Source of the DNA: JAKJEP01 sp964580995
Lineage (GTDB): Bacteria; Planctomycetota; Phycisphaerae; Sedimentisphaerales; SM23-30
DNA length: 47,441 bases
Reading direction: 5' to 3'
NCBI GenBank assembly: GCA_964580995.1
Contig: CAZOMV010000040.1
Location: 1-47,441 of the forward strand
In this document: positions 1-8,812 of the stretch, in pieces
Layout of the letters: each line of letters opens with the position of its first letter
Numbering within the stretch: position 1 is the first letter of the stretch
Notes under the pieces: generated by a model
What the model was told of the DNA's origin: nothing
The model's database searches: none
The model's input: the letters and a program-made list of their open reading frames with translations, nothing else
Translations under genes and position numbers: made by a program

Positions 1-75
1 CCATTCGCCTTGTTCCCGACCGCTTTCATGGTGACTGGAACTACACCATTAAACCACACCATCGGTAGCGGTTAT

Positions 76-186
76 TTATTTACAGACCCTAAGCGTCGTA
101 TCATACGAGATCACCGTGGCCAGAGAGGGTGCGACGACACCCAGCCAAGCAATCACGCAAGCAGCCAAACTGATGAATCGAGTCAT
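76..186 (-). pseudogene. Short secreted-protein N-terminus, probably a broken gene
   Basis: A 36-codon frame begins with ATG at 186 behind an excellent ribosome site (AAAGGAG, 7 bases upstream). It encodes a classic signal peptide: MTRF, a hydrophobic run, then a cleavage-like APSLA. About a dozen residues later it ends at TAA. Signal peptides of this kind start the PEP-CTERM and dockerin proteins of this window, so this is probably the 5' end of such a gene cut by a frameshift or deletion near base 80. The downstream part lies to the left; another frame stays open to the window edge but is not recognisable. It could instead be a genuine tiny secreted peptide. Confidence 0.4.
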
Positions 187-860
187 TTGTTTTTCTCCTT
201 TGAGCCTCTTGCAAAACCTCACGAAGTTTGGCGAAACGTCCGCCGTTTATAGCTTTATAAAGGTTTTGGGAGGATTCTTAATGATAAGACTTTTGCTTAA
301 GAGCGATTTCTTACAAATAAACGCTTAAAAAACAACACTCCTATATACAAGTATGTCATATAGTATTGCCAAGAAGTTTGAATCATCAATAGGCATAATC
401 CTACTTATGGATTAGGAATATGCTTACCTCCATCCAGCAGAAAGACCATCGGTTGACCATAGGGTAATGTAAAAGTAAGCTCCATTGTTCAATCCAAACC
501 GGCACTCTTTCCGGATGGCAAACCTGATCAAGTATATTGGACCAAATGTAAAAATGGTACGGTATTGATTTTAAATTTTTGGATGAGAACCAAATTTTTC
601 CAATCAGACCTATAAAATTGATGATGATTTGATGGAGCCGGGAGAAATATTTCAAAGGAAATTCTGACCACAAACCGCAAAGACCGATCTTTTAATTTAT
701 GTCGTAACTCAAAATGGAATGGTACTGCGCAATACTATGTTCCCTCAGGGAAACTCGGGTTGCTTAGAACGATGGGTCAAGTTCCATAACCCGGACTTGA
801 ACAATCATTTCGACGCCATTTTTCCCGAATGGCTGGTATCAAAACGCCCTCCGTGCCGTT
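187..860. other. Intergenic stretch without a recognisable gene
   Basis: No frame here has both a ribosome site and a familiar protein signature. The longest minus frame (401-673) has atypical composition and no motif. A plus-strand reading around 490-615 (roughly SKPALFPDGKPDQVYW) looks faintly like protein but has no start and ends in a stop, so at most it is decayed coding DNA. Confidence 0.4.
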
Positions 861-911
861 GGCGGAACAAAGAACCCTGGGAGCACCAAGTCTCCGGCGA
901 CTCCCAGGGTT
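861..911 (-). terminator. Hairpin terminator of the 989-3226 gene
   Basis: Arms AACCCTGGGAG (873-883) and CTCCCAGGGTT (901-911) form a perfect 11-bp stem with a 17-base loop. On the minus strand the stem is followed by CTTTGTT, a modest T-rich tail. It lies about 80 bases past the stop of the minus-strand dockerin gene, as expected for its transcript end. Confidence 0.6.
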
Positions 912-988
912 TGCTGGCGGTTATCGAAAAGGTGATACGGCTCCTTTTCTTCAGCGGAAAAGTCTCCTAACGTGTTCCCAAACTTTGG

Positions 989-3226
989 TTACGGTCCCGG
1001 TGTGAGCCATTGCGCAGCCAGATACGATAAGTCAATCAGGTTGACGATATTGTCGTGGTTGACATCGGCATTGGGCGGGCCGGCAGGGTCGCAGATCTTG
1101 TTGGTGGTCAGCTCAAAAGCCAAATCCCAGGAGATGCAGTGCGGAAACTCCAAGGGTATGCCGTTGCCCCAGACGCTGCCAATCTTGGGCGGCCAGGTAC
1201 CATCGGTCAACTGAACGATTTTTACCGCATCATCATTACAAAAATGCGGCCGGGTCTTCCAACCCCACAGGTAGATGGGCTGCGTGGGAGTGTCGTAGAT
1301 CGCCGAGATGCTGATCCAATAGACGTTACGGCCGCAGGGACCAGGATCCTGATAGAACCATTTGGCCGTCGGCAAGACGCAGGTGAACGCGAAGCAGGAA
1401 TCGGCAAGTTGTGGACGGATATTGACACTGGTGGCCAGCGCCGACGTCGCCGTTGGCGAACGTGGATCCATATCAAACCCGACAAATTTCCACTGGAAAT
1501 CGGTACAGAAATACTCCCAAATTAGTTGGTCCGGATGGCTGAAGGACTGCAGGTCCTGCGGGATCCCGGGCACATCGGTCCAGATGGCGATGTGGAAGGC
1601 CCGCGGCATTAGCGGCGGCCGAGAGGCACGCCAGTTAAGGAATGAGCCCCACCAGTGGATATCAGTCACGGGGCGCCAATCTGTGCAGACCCAGTCATCG
1701 GCCATCAAGGGTCGCTGCTCCCTGATGGAGGGTTCATCCCAGCCGAGGAAGATACGGGGCTTGCAGGCGACGGGTGGTTGGCTCCACTTGAGGATCTGGG
1801 CCGGCTGGGGCGGCGGGTTGGGACAGACAATCAGGTTGTACCAGTAGTTCCACATCTTCGAGATGGTCTGGCCGGGCGGAGGCACTCCCTGGCCGGCAAC
1901 CCAGTTGGCATTCTCATCGACAATCAGAGTTTGGACGTGGGTAATATCAAACGCAGGGTTGTTGGCGTAGCTGGCTGCGTTGGGATTCGCGGTGCCCACG
2001 CCGACCTGCGAGGTGTCAATGCTGATGGCAGTGGGGACCCCAGCGGCGAGGGTGCCGGGGCCGGCGGCTGCGGCTACGTTCCAGTACCAGGCCCGGATAT
2101 TACCATTGATATCCTTCATCCCGAAAGATACCACGTTAATCCAGGGAGGAGGCAAAACGGTGATGTTGATGGTCACATTGGACAGATCGGGATCCGCCGG
2201 GTATTGATATTGCCAAGCACTGCTATAAGACCCGGATGTTTGGGTGGGGCTTCCCCACGCCATGACCAAGCCGGGGGCATCGGGTTGGATGGGATCAGGA
2301 CACGCCACTCCCGCAAAGACGCTCAATTCTGCGAGTTGAAACATGTTCTGTGGGTAGGGGGGCATCCCCGATGGCCGGAACTGTTGCCATTGGGCCAGAT
2401 AGTTTTCCCAATCAGCGGAGGAAACGGGCATGATCGACTGAGAATTCAAGGCCTCCATCCATTGGTCTTGGGTATCCAAGGCGACAAACGGCTCCACCGG
2501 CGGTTTGACCGGGAATTGAACGAAATCAATGGTTTGGGCCATGTTATTCTGACCATCAACCCGGTAGCGCAGGATGATGTTGGCATCCGGCGGAAGCATG
2601 ATTGGCAACGGCAGACTCATAGTACCGGCCGGTGGCAGCGTAAATTGCTGACCTTGCGGCAGGAGTTGCAGGCGGTCATTTAGTAATGTATTCTCCAGGT
2701 TCAACTCTTCCAGCGGGACCGGCGTCGGGGTAATCTCAAAGAATACGTCAAAAAAACTTAACGGGACATTGTAGGGATTAGTCCACTGCAGGATCACTTG
2801 ACCGGTGGCGGTTTCATACGTCCATTGCGTGGTAACGTTGTAGACAACACTGCCGGGGATGCGATTGCCGGAGGCATCGGTCCAATACATGTCAAGGATG
2901 CTGCTGGAGCGATCGGCAGTGCTCCAGCCGATGTGGATGGTTTGATTGGTATCGATGCGGTTATTCCCGCCATCAGTGAAATTTTGCCAATGCAGTTTGG
3001 TATTCGCGCCACTGGGACCGTGGGCAAACGAGCCAAATTGCCCTTGTTTAGAACCCGAGGAATAACCATTAAACTGGGCAGTAACTGTTTCGGGACCAGA
3101 GAGAATCACCGCCACATCATCGGCGGTAGGGCCTAAGTTGGTGATGTCTTTGTTCACGTCGTACGCCCAGCCTATATTGGCTATTATGAAGGCCAAGACA
3201 TAACCATAAAATACTCTCTTTCTCAT
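989..3226 (-). CDS. Secreted planctomycete protein with C-terminal dockerin-like module
   Basis: A large exported protein of 745 residues. ATG at 3226 was chosen because it starts a clear signal peptide (MRKRVFYGYV...IGWA) and is preceded by purine-rich GAAAGTGAG; the open frame runs to a GTG at 3313. The N-terminal two thirds look like beta-sandwich, adhesin-like sequence without a known motif. Residues about 500-705 hold a domain shared with the protein at 4626-5435: ADDWVC, then VTDIHWWGSFL, then a long block ending in an F-E-L strand. The last 30 residues are a dockerin-like calcium loop (DVNHDNIVNLIDLSYLAAQWL). Probably surface-attached; the ligand is unknown. It is monocistronic, with a hairpin terminator downstream. 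Confidence 0.8.
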   Translation of the reverse strand: MRKRVFYGYVLAFIIANIGWAYDVNKDITNLGPTADDVAVILSGPETVTAQFNGYSSGSKQGQFGSFAHGPSGANTKLHWQNFTDGGNNRIDTNQTIHIGWSTADRSSSILDMYWTDASGNRIPGSVVYNVTTQWTYETATGQVILQWTNPYNVPLSFFDVFFEITPTPVPLEELNLENTLLNDRLQLLPQGQQFTLPPAGTMSLPLPIMLPPDANIILRYRVDGQNNMAQTIDFVQFPVKPPVEPFVALDTQDQWMEALNSQSIMPVSSADWENYLAQWQQFRPSGMPPYPQNMFQLAELSVFAGVACPDPIQPDAPGLVMAWGSPTQTSGSYSSAWQYQYPADPDLSNVTINITVLPPPWINVVSFGMKDINGNIRAWYWNVAAAAGPGTLAAGVPTAISIDTSQVGVGTANPNAASYANNPAFDITHVQTLIVDENANWVAGQGVPPPGQTISKMWNYWYNLIVCPNPPPQPAQILKWSQPPVACKPRIFLGWDEPSIREQRPLMADDWVCTDWRPVTDIHWWGSFLNWRASRPPLMPRAFHIAIWTDVPGIPQDLQSFSHPDQLIWEYFCTDFQWKFVGFDMDPRSPTATSALATSVNIRPQLADSCFAFTCVLPTAKWFYQDPGPCGRNVYWISISAIYDTPTQPIYLWGWKTRPHFCNDDAVKIVQLTDGTWPPKIGSVWGNGIPLEFPHCISWDLAFELTTNKICDPAGPPNADVNHDNIVNLIDLSYLAAQWLTPGP

Positions 3227-3266
3227 TTTTAATCTCACTTTCTCACTTCCCCCTTTCATTTCTCTG

Positions 3267-3302
3267 TCAAGATCGAACGCTATAACTTGTTTGGTCAACC
3301 AT
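3267..3302 (-). CDS. Candidate 11-residue leader ORF
   Basis: ATG at 3302 sits 8 bases after a full-consensus Shine-Dalgarno AAGGAGGTG (3311-3319, minus sense). It reads MVDQTSYSVRS and stops at 3267, 40 bases before the start of the dockerin gene at 3226. The ribosome site is far stronger than that of the main gene, so this could be a leader peptide controlling it. The alternative is that the ribosome site serves the longer frame at 3313/3310, but it overlaps those codons. Confidence 0.35.
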   Translation of the reverse strand: MVDQTSYSVRS

Positions 3303-3545
3303 ATCGACATCACCTCCTTCTGGGAAATTTTACTTCTAGATCACAGACTTTTCTTAGACCGACACGGAAAATTTGACTTGGCTCGGTCTCACATTCTGAC
3401 TAAATGCCTACCATTATGGTATGATTTTATTTATATCCTGAGCTCCAACGAAGTCAAATGTCGCTCCAAAATTTCTGGTATGACCAAACGGAAATATCTT
3501 GGGCAGTCTACCATTGATATCCCATCCCCCCATCTGACTTGCCAT
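3303..3545. other. 5' region of the dockerin gene
   Basis: This is the upstream region of the 989-3226 gene. Apart from the Shine-Dalgarno at 3311-3319 I see no convincing promoter or gene. Confidence 0.3.
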
Positions 3546-3884
3546 TTAGTACACTATAGTATCCGGATCCCGGATCGGATTTCTCCGGTCTAGCGCTTCC
3601 AGCCTTTCCTGGATTTCCTCCGGATGCATATTCAAATAACTGTAGTAGCGGGCCAGGCTCAAATACAAGAGATGCCGCCAACCATCCGGGATCACTGCCT
3701 GTTCCATGGCTTTAATACAAGGCGGCATGCGCCACCCTCTTTTAAATTGGGGATTTATTTTTCGGCTGCGGAGTGGCTTGGGTTTCCTGAGTGCATAGTG
3801 ATCTATGGCTTGCCGATACCATACCCCATGGCGGCGGGTTGGCCCCCGCAACATTAGGGGGGAAGGATTCTGTCTTTTTTTCAC
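3546..3884 (-). pseudogene. Fragment resembling a primase-associated C-terminal domain
   Basis: The frame can start at GTG 3884 (MKKRQNPSPL) or ATG 3854. Residues about 60-105 read PPCIKAMEQAVIPDGWRH, then YLSLARYYSYL, then MHPEEIQERLEALDRRNP. This follows the known pattern P-P-C-I-x-x-L-x-x-G-x-P-x-G-x-R-N-x-x-x-x-x-L-A-x-Y, then S-P-E-E, then N-R-x-N-P, found after zinc-finger primase domains of mobile-element and CRISPR-linked primases. The catalytic part is absent. Neither start has a good ribosome site, and the flanks are decayed. Most likely a remnant of a mobile-element or phage-type primase; assignment is by motif memory only. Confidence 0.4.
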
Positions 3885-3997
3885 CGGACATCTGCTTGGG
3901 TTATAAATATTATACCCAATTTTCAAAAATAAGCAAAGAAGAGGATGGGTATCTTCTCCCGCCGAAGGGCCCGCCCTGAGCAAAGTCGAAGATCCGC

Positions 3998-4108
3998 CTA
4001 TGGTGGGTTGTAAATCCGCCCTCTGAAAGGTTCACCTGCTCTAAACGCAGCTTCGTCAATCCTGTCTATTAAGTCCATCAATTCTTCATATATAACAAAT
4101 ATAGTCAT
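3998..4108 (-). CDS. Small hypothetical protein (36 residues)
   Basis: ATG at 4108 opens a 37-codon frame: MTIFVIYEELMDLIDRIDEA, then a segment ending GEPFRGRIYNPP. The sequence looks protein-like: an acidic amphipathic helix followed by a basic, proline-ended tail. No family is recognised. A long hairpin (4119-4155) lies directly before the start, in place of an obvious ribosome site, so the frame may be the C-terminal remnant of a longer gene or be controlled by that structure. Confidence 0.4.
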   Translation of the reverse strand: MTIFVIYEELMDLIDRIDEAAFRAGEPFRGRIYNPP

Positions 4109-4118
4109 ATAAGGTTTT

Positions 4119-4161
4119 TCGAGGCTGCAAATAAGGATTATCCTTATAGCCTCGACTTTTT
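4119..4161 (+). terminator. Hairpin followed by T5, terminator-like
   Basis: The outer stem is TCGAGGCT (4119-4126) with AGCCTCGA (4148-4155). The inner stem is ATAAGG with CCTTAT, with a four-base bulge between. CTTTTT follows on the plus strand, the form of an intrinsic terminator, but no plus-strand gene lies upstream. It immediately precedes the small minus-strand ORF at 3998-4108. Confidence 0.45.
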
Positions 4162-4611
4162 AACAAGCATATAGTTGTATATAAATGAAAACTATAGGAG
4201 TTATTTTAACCATGATAAAAGCCGTGGTATTAAGTGGCGAAAATAATATGAAATACATAAAACTTTTCTCACTCCTTCCCTCTAATGGGTTTGACGATAG
4301 GTATTCAATAACCCTTCCTAAACCTGTTTGAAGACAATCGCCTCATCTATTTGGGGATTTTAAATACATGGCTGATCTTAGATCCAAATTCTGAATGCAA
4401 ACATAAATTTTTAACAAGTCCGTCAGTCATTATAGCGTTTGCAGGAGTAAAATAGTTGTGGTTTATTTTGACCTGTCAATGAAATAGCTGATTGCACCAG
4501 TAATCAGGGGAAAGGAGATGCCTATAGACAAAACTTAGCATCGGCAAGTTGAGAAAGAATCAAGATGCTGTGGATTAGCTGCAGCGAACAACAAAAGAAT
4601 TAGAAATTTTT
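4162..4611. other. AT-rich intergenic region upstream of a PEP-CTERM gene
   Basis: A 48-codon frame at 4185-4331 (MKTIGVILTMIKAVVL...) is open but has no family signature and no good ribosome site. Otherwise nothing recognisable; it presumably carries the promoter for the gene at 4626. Confidence 0.3.
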
Positions 4612-4625
4612 AAAGGAGAATGCTT

Positions 4626-5435
4626 ATGAAAAGAGTAGTTATTACAATTGTATGTTTGTTAACATTTAATGCGATAGCATTTGGCGATTGGCTGCCGGGT
4701 CAGCCGGCCAAGTGGGTACAGTTGCCCGATTTGTCGCAAACGGGAATTGATGTCTTAGCCACAAGCCCCAAAATATTAGCTGACGATTTTTCCTGCAAAA
4801 CGCCCGGACCTATAACCGACGTTCATATCTGGGGCTCATGGCTCCGTGACTTCCTGCCGCAAAATGCTGCGGGTTTACCCGATGCGTCCTTGGTATCGTT
4901 CAATCTGAGTATCCATAGCGATATTCCCGTAAGCGAGAACAACCCGTTCAGCAGACCAAGTAATCCCCCCCTCTGGCAAGAAACATTTAATCCGGGTCAA
5001 TTCACTGCCAAACTATACGCCGACCATCTGGAAGAAGGCTGGTATAATCCCAACACCGGAGAACATATATTTCCCGGCGATTCGCAGGTCTGGCAATACA
5101 ATTTCCTCATCGACCCTGCTACGGCGTTTGTGCAGCAAGGTACCTCTGCTAATCCAATTACTTATTGGCTTGACGTTGAGGCATTCCCTGTGTCTCTGCC
5201 AGGGGTGCAGGCTCTGTTTGGCTGGAAAACCTCTCTTCAATCCTGGGGCGACGATGCTGTTTATAGCGATGCAATAACTGCACCTACTCCCTGGACAGCG
5301 TTAGTCTATCCGTCCAATCATCCCTTGGGGGGACAGTCTATGAACATGGCGTTTGTAATTACGCCTGAACCGGCGACACTGTGTCTGCTTGGACTTGGCG
5401 GTTTGAGTCTTATTCGCAGAAAGAAACTTACATAA
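4626..5435 (+). CDS. PEP-CTERM secreted protein, sharing a domain with the 989-3226 gene
   Basis: A 269-residue exported protein. Start ATG 4626 (MKRVVITIVC) has AAAGGAG 7 bases upstream, better placed than the ATG at 4620. A signal peptide covers residues 1-22. The body contains KWVQLPDLSQTG, ILADDFSCKTPGPITDVHIW and GSWL, then a second half with SWGDDAVYSD. Its ADD-x-x-C followed by TD-x-H-x-WGS matches the C-terminal half of the minus-strand protein at 989-3226. The end is a PEP-CTERM signal: TPEPATLCLLG, a hydrophobic helix, then RRKK. Such tails are recognised by exosortase; none is in the window. Function of the conserved domain is unknown. Confidence 0.85.
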   Translation: MKRVVITIVCLLTFNAIAFGDWLPGQPAKWVQLPDLSQTGIDVLATSPKILADDFSCKTPGPITDVHIWGSWLRDFLPQNAAGLPDASLVSFNLSIHSDIPVSENNPFSRPSNPPLWQETFNPGQFTAKLYADHLEEGWYNPNTGEHIFPGDSQVWQYNFLIDPATAFVQQGTSANPITYWLDVEAFPVSLPGVQALFGWKTSLQSWGDDAVYSDAITAPTPWTALVYPSNHPLGGQSMNMAFVITPEPATLCLLGLGGLSLIRRKKLT

Positions 5436-5462
5436 GTAAGTAAAAAGGATGGAAGTCCAAAA

Positions 5463-5487
5463 TGCGGAGCACTTTATGTGCTCCGCA
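5463..5487. other. Perfect 10-bp hairpin without T-tract
   Basis: Arms TGCGGAGCAC (5463-5472) and GTGCTCCGCA (5478-5487) enclose a five-base loop TTTAT. It lies 28 bases after the PEP-CTERM gene and 36 bases before the next start. No U-tract follows, so it may be an mRNA processing or stability structure between two co-oriented genes rather than a terminator. Confidence 0.5.
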
Positions 5488-5522
5488 GGAAGGCCTCAAG
5501 AAGTGCAAAAGAGGATAAGAAT

Positions 5523-7493
5523 ATGAAAAAAATCAATTTTATAATTTGGATTGTTGTTAGTGTTTTCTCTTTTGCCAATGGCGCACAGGCGATCGAAGGA
5601 TGGACATTCGGAGCTGTCGGTTTTACCTATACACTTGATTCTTATTTTCCAAGTACGAGCGGGCTTGGTACAATAAGCACACAGAACCCCACATTAACCG
5701 TCCAAATAGGCAAGCGATATCAGGTGACGGTAACCAATTTTGGGATTCACCCGATAGAGATCATAGCCAAAGCTGCCACCACTGTAGGGGACACTGTACT
5801 CTTATCGCAAAAACCTCTGGTAGTAGGGACATTCGAATCAGATCCGGGTGTTAACTGGCAGGATACAGACACAGGTACAGTCACCTTTACCTTAACACCG
5901 GGTCTTTACAATGCAATGATTGCATCCGGATTAGTTCCAGGCTATCGCTGCGGAAACCATTCTGTCTTTGGGATGCGCGGCAATTTTAATGTAATTCACC
6001 CGCTTGCCAATCCAATTCCATCGCCAATTCAGAAGGGGACGATAAAAATCGAATTACAAATGGTTGCTGAGGGATTGACTGCTCCTGTTGATATGAAACC
6101 GGCACAGGATGGTACGGGCCGGCTTTTCGTTGTAGATCAAGCGGGCAAGATTTATATTATTCAAAATGGAGTTCTCCAAAACACGCCGTTTCTGGACGTA
6201 GCAAGCCGTTTGGTCAGCCCGCTTGGGATTATCGGCACGCATGATATCAACGATTACGATGAACGCGGGCTTCTCGGTATGGCATTGCATCCGGGGTTTA
6301 CAAATTCAGCAAGCCCGGGCTTTCACAAAATTTATACATTCACCAGCGAACCAAGTATTGTACCTGCGGACTTTGTTACGGAATTTGACCCAACTGTTAT
6401 CGATTGCCAGAGCGTTATCGCAGAATGGACTGTAAGCACAGTCGATCCCAATTTGATCGACACATCTACCAGACGTGAGATTCTAAGAATTAACAAACCA
6501 CAATTCAATCACAATGGCGGCATGCTTGCCTTCGGGCCTGATGGATATTTGTATATTTCTCATGGTGACGGCGGAGCGGCAAATGATTCTGGTTTGGGGC
6601 ATGGACCAAACGGCAACGGCCAGAATCTCAATGTTGTGCTCGGGAAACTCCTGCGAATAGATCCTCTTGATCCATTATCGACGCCGGGTAACGCCGATCC
6701 GGTCAGCCTCAACGGTAAGTACCGTGTGCCTGCGTCAAATCCATTTGTAGGCGTTGCGGGAGTGGATGAAATATACGCATACGGATTCCGAAATCCATTT
6801 CGTTTCAGCTTTGATTCATCGACTGGAACACTGGTAGTAGCCGATGTGGGTCAGGACCATGTTGAGGAAATTGATATTGTTCAGGCGGGAAAAAATTACG
6901 GATGGAACCTGAAGGAAGGTACGTTCAGATTCGATCCTCAGACAGGGAATGTATCGGATTATCTTACGGGGCTGCCCAATACATTGGTCGATCCGATAGC
7001 CGAATACGACCACGATGAAGGTATAGCCATTATCGGAGGATATGTTTATCACGGCTCTACTGTTCCGGAACTTGTAGATAAATATGTTTTCGGTGATTTT
7101 GCGAACGGCTTTACAGTTGCAAACGGCAGATTGTTCTATACCGATGTAAACACGGGGATAATCAATGAGTTTGCCATCGGCCTTGACAATAGAAATCTCA
7201 ATCTATACCTTAAAGGACTTGGCCAGGATAATTCAGGCGAACTTTATGTGCTTGCCAGCCAATATTTAGGACCGTATGGAACGGGCGGTAAAGTTTTAAA
7301 AATCGTTGACCTTTGCAGCGCAAGAACGCCCGGCGATTTCAACAATGATTGTGTTGTCGATAATCTTGATTTGAGGCAAATTGCCATTAACTGGCTCGGC
7401 ACAGGACCGGCGGATTTAAACGGCGATTCGATAGTGAACATCGAAGATTTTGCAATACTGGCCGAACATTGGCTTATATCAACAGCCCGTTAA
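5523..7493 (+). CDS. Secreted cupredoxin / sorbosone-dehydrogenase / dockerin fusion
   Basis: A 656-residue exported oxidoreductase. ATG 5523 (MKKINFIIWI) has AGAGGAT upstream and begins the signal peptide (1-23). Residues about 45-158 are a cupredoxin fold with a complete type-1 copper set: His76, Cys143, His146, Met151 (C-x2-H-x4-M). Residues about 175-600 are a glucose/sorbosone dehydrogenase propeller, with FNHNGGMLAFGPDGYLYISH, YAYGFRNPFRF and VGQDHVEEIDIV motifs; that family uses PQQ to oxidise sugars. The end (about 608-652) is a dockerin-like pair with WL repeats. Inference: electrons from the dehydrogenase could pass to the attached copper centre. Located in the periplasm or at the cell surface. 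Confidence 0.88.
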   Translation: MKKINFIIWIVVSVFSFANGAQAIEGWTFGAVGFTYTLDSYFPSTSGLGTISTQNPTLTVQIGKRYQVTVTNFGIHPIEIIAKAATTVGDTVLLSQKPLVVGTFESDPGVNWQDTDTGTVTFTLTPGLYNAMIASGLVPGYRCGNHSVFGMRGNFNVIHPLANPIPSPIQKGTIKIELQMVAEGLTAPVDMKPAQDGTGRLFVVDQAGKIYIIQNGVLQNTPFLDVASRLVSPLGIIGTHDINDYDERGLLGMALHPGFTNSASPGFHKIYTFTSEPSIVPADFVTEFDPTVIDCQSVIAEWTVSTVDPNLIDTSTRREILRINKPQFNHNGGMLAFGPDGYLYISHGDGGAANDSGLGHGPNGNGQNLNVVLGKLLRIDPLDPLSTPGNADPVSLNGKYRVPASNPFVGVAGVDEIYAYGFRNPFRFSFDSSTGTLVVADVGQDHVEEIDIVQAGKNYGWNLKEGTFRFDPQTGNVSDYLTGLPNTLVDPIAEYDHDEGIAIIGGYVYHGSTVPELVDKYVFGDFANGFTVANGRLFYTDVNTGIINEFAIGLDNRNLNLYLKGLGQDNSGELYVLASQYLGPYGTGGKVLKIVDLCSARTPGDFNNDCVVDNLDLRQIAINWLGTGPADLNGDSIVNIEDFAILAEHWLISTAR

Positions 7494-7735
7494 AATTATT
7501 AAAAAGAATTAGACAATTCCGTTTTTGTGGCATGGGTAAAAAAGAGGCTCATCGGCATAGCTGAGCAAGGATATATAATGTTATATGGGACATCCCAGCT
7601 CGACACTCTCATTGTCCCACTTTGGTTGAAGACGTACAATTGATTCTACCCCCGGATGAAATTCAGTACCAAATGTTGCCCGACAACGTTGTCAGGCGAG
7701 TTTATCTGTGAAATGTCTGTGAATGGAGAAAAGTC

Positions 7736-8812
7736 ATGAAAAGAATAGTCTTTGTCAGTTTATGTTTGCTGGTAGTAAATGCGATACCGATTACGGTCGA
7801 GGCGGCGTGGAGTGTGACTGTTCTGCATCCGACCGGTGCCAGCCAGTCTTTTGGATGGGACATTGACTCGACCCAGCAAGTCGGCTCAGGACGATTTTCA
7901 GGCAATGACAACGCTGGGCTATGGACCGGCACGGCCGGAAGTTGGGTGAATCTCCATCCTGCCGGTGCAACCGAATCCGAGGCGTACGATGTACAGGGTG
8001 GTCATCAGGTTGGTTATGCACGAGTGGGGGGCCAGCAGAGGGCATCGCTATGGGCCGGCAGCTCGGGCAGTTGGGTTAATCTGAATCCCGCGGGTGCACA
8101 GGACTCAATAGCGAATGGGGTATACGGGAACCAACAGGTCGGTGTGGCCAGTGTATCTGGCAGTGGCGATCAGGCTTCACTTTGGACCGGTACAGCCGCA
8201 AGCTGGGTCAGCCTTCATCCCACAGGTGTATCCTCATCCGTTGCCCAGGCAACTGATGGTACCATGCAGGTCGGTTGGACATCCGTTGTCGGCAACCTTG
8301 CCAATGCCGCTCTCTGGACCGGTACAGCAACAAGTTGGGTGAACCTGAACCCGGTTAACGCGACCGCATCCTATGCTTTCAGTGTCTCTGGAGGGCAACA
8401 GGCAGGTTACGCCATCATCGGCGGGTTTGAGAGAGCATCACTTTGGACCGGTACAGCCGCCAGCTGGGTCAACCTTCATCCTGTTGGGGCTACCGCTTCC
8501 TGGGCATGGGATGTCCACAATGGCTATCAGGTTGGAGCGGCCGATTTCTTCGGGATCAAAACTGCTTCGCTGTGGACGGGCACTGCCGCCGGTTGGGTCG
8601 ATCTGGGCAGCTTCCTGCCTAGCCAGTACTATACCTCTGAGGCCCGTGGGGTCTACAGCGACCAGAACGGAATCTGCGTCATCGGACGTGCCTTCAGCAG
8701 CCAGACCAGCCGGTGGGAAGCCGTTATGTGGTGTAACCCTGTTCCCGAACCGACAACAGTGGGTCTGTTGATAACGGGATGTATAGCCCTATTCTGGCGC
8801 CGACGCCGATGA
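7736..8812 (+). CDS. PEP-CTERM protein built of six to seven 43-residue repeats
   Basis: A 358-residue exported protein. ATG 7736 is preceded by GGAG; signal peptide residues 1-23. Residues about 29-330 are tandem units of 43-44 residues with consensus L-H-P-x-G-A-x-x-S-x-A-x-x-V-x-x-x-Q-Q-V-G-x-A, then ASLWTGTAASWVN. Six units are clear; a seventh is degenerate. The pattern is like HAF-type beta repeats and could close into a propeller. The tail is PEP-CTERM (VPEPTTVGLL, helix, WRRRR). Its stop overlaps the ATG of the next small ORF by four bases. Function unknown, probably structural or binding. Confidence 0.85.
   Translation: MKRIVFVSLCLLVVNAIPITVEAAWSVTVLHPTGASQSFGWDIDSTQQVGSGRFSGNDNAGLWTGTAGSWVNLHPAGATESEAYDVQGGHQVGYARVGGQQRASLWAGSSGSWVNLNPAGAQDSIANGVYGNQQVGVASVSGSGDQASLWTGTAASWVSLHPTGVSSSVAQATDGTMQVGWTSVVGNLANAALWTGTATSWVNLNPVNATASYAFSVSGGQQAGYAIIGGFERASLWTGTAASWVNLHPVGATASWAWDVHNGYQVGAADFFGIKTASLWTGTAAGWVDLGSFLPSQYYTSEARGVYSDQNGICVIGRAFSSQTSRWEAVMWCNPVPEPTTVGLLITGCIALFWRRRR

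Noticed and set aside
719..970. 83-codon plus-strand frame
   Set aside because: It runs through the terminator hairpin at 873-911 and has no motif.
1655..2683. 342-codon plus-strand frame
   Set aside because: Shadow of the 989-3226 secreted protein, no ribosome site and no motif.
7736..8812. Regular repeats considered as a CRISPR-like or DNA repeat array
   Set aside because: Periodicity is about 130 bases, in frame and diverged at third positions: protein repeats.
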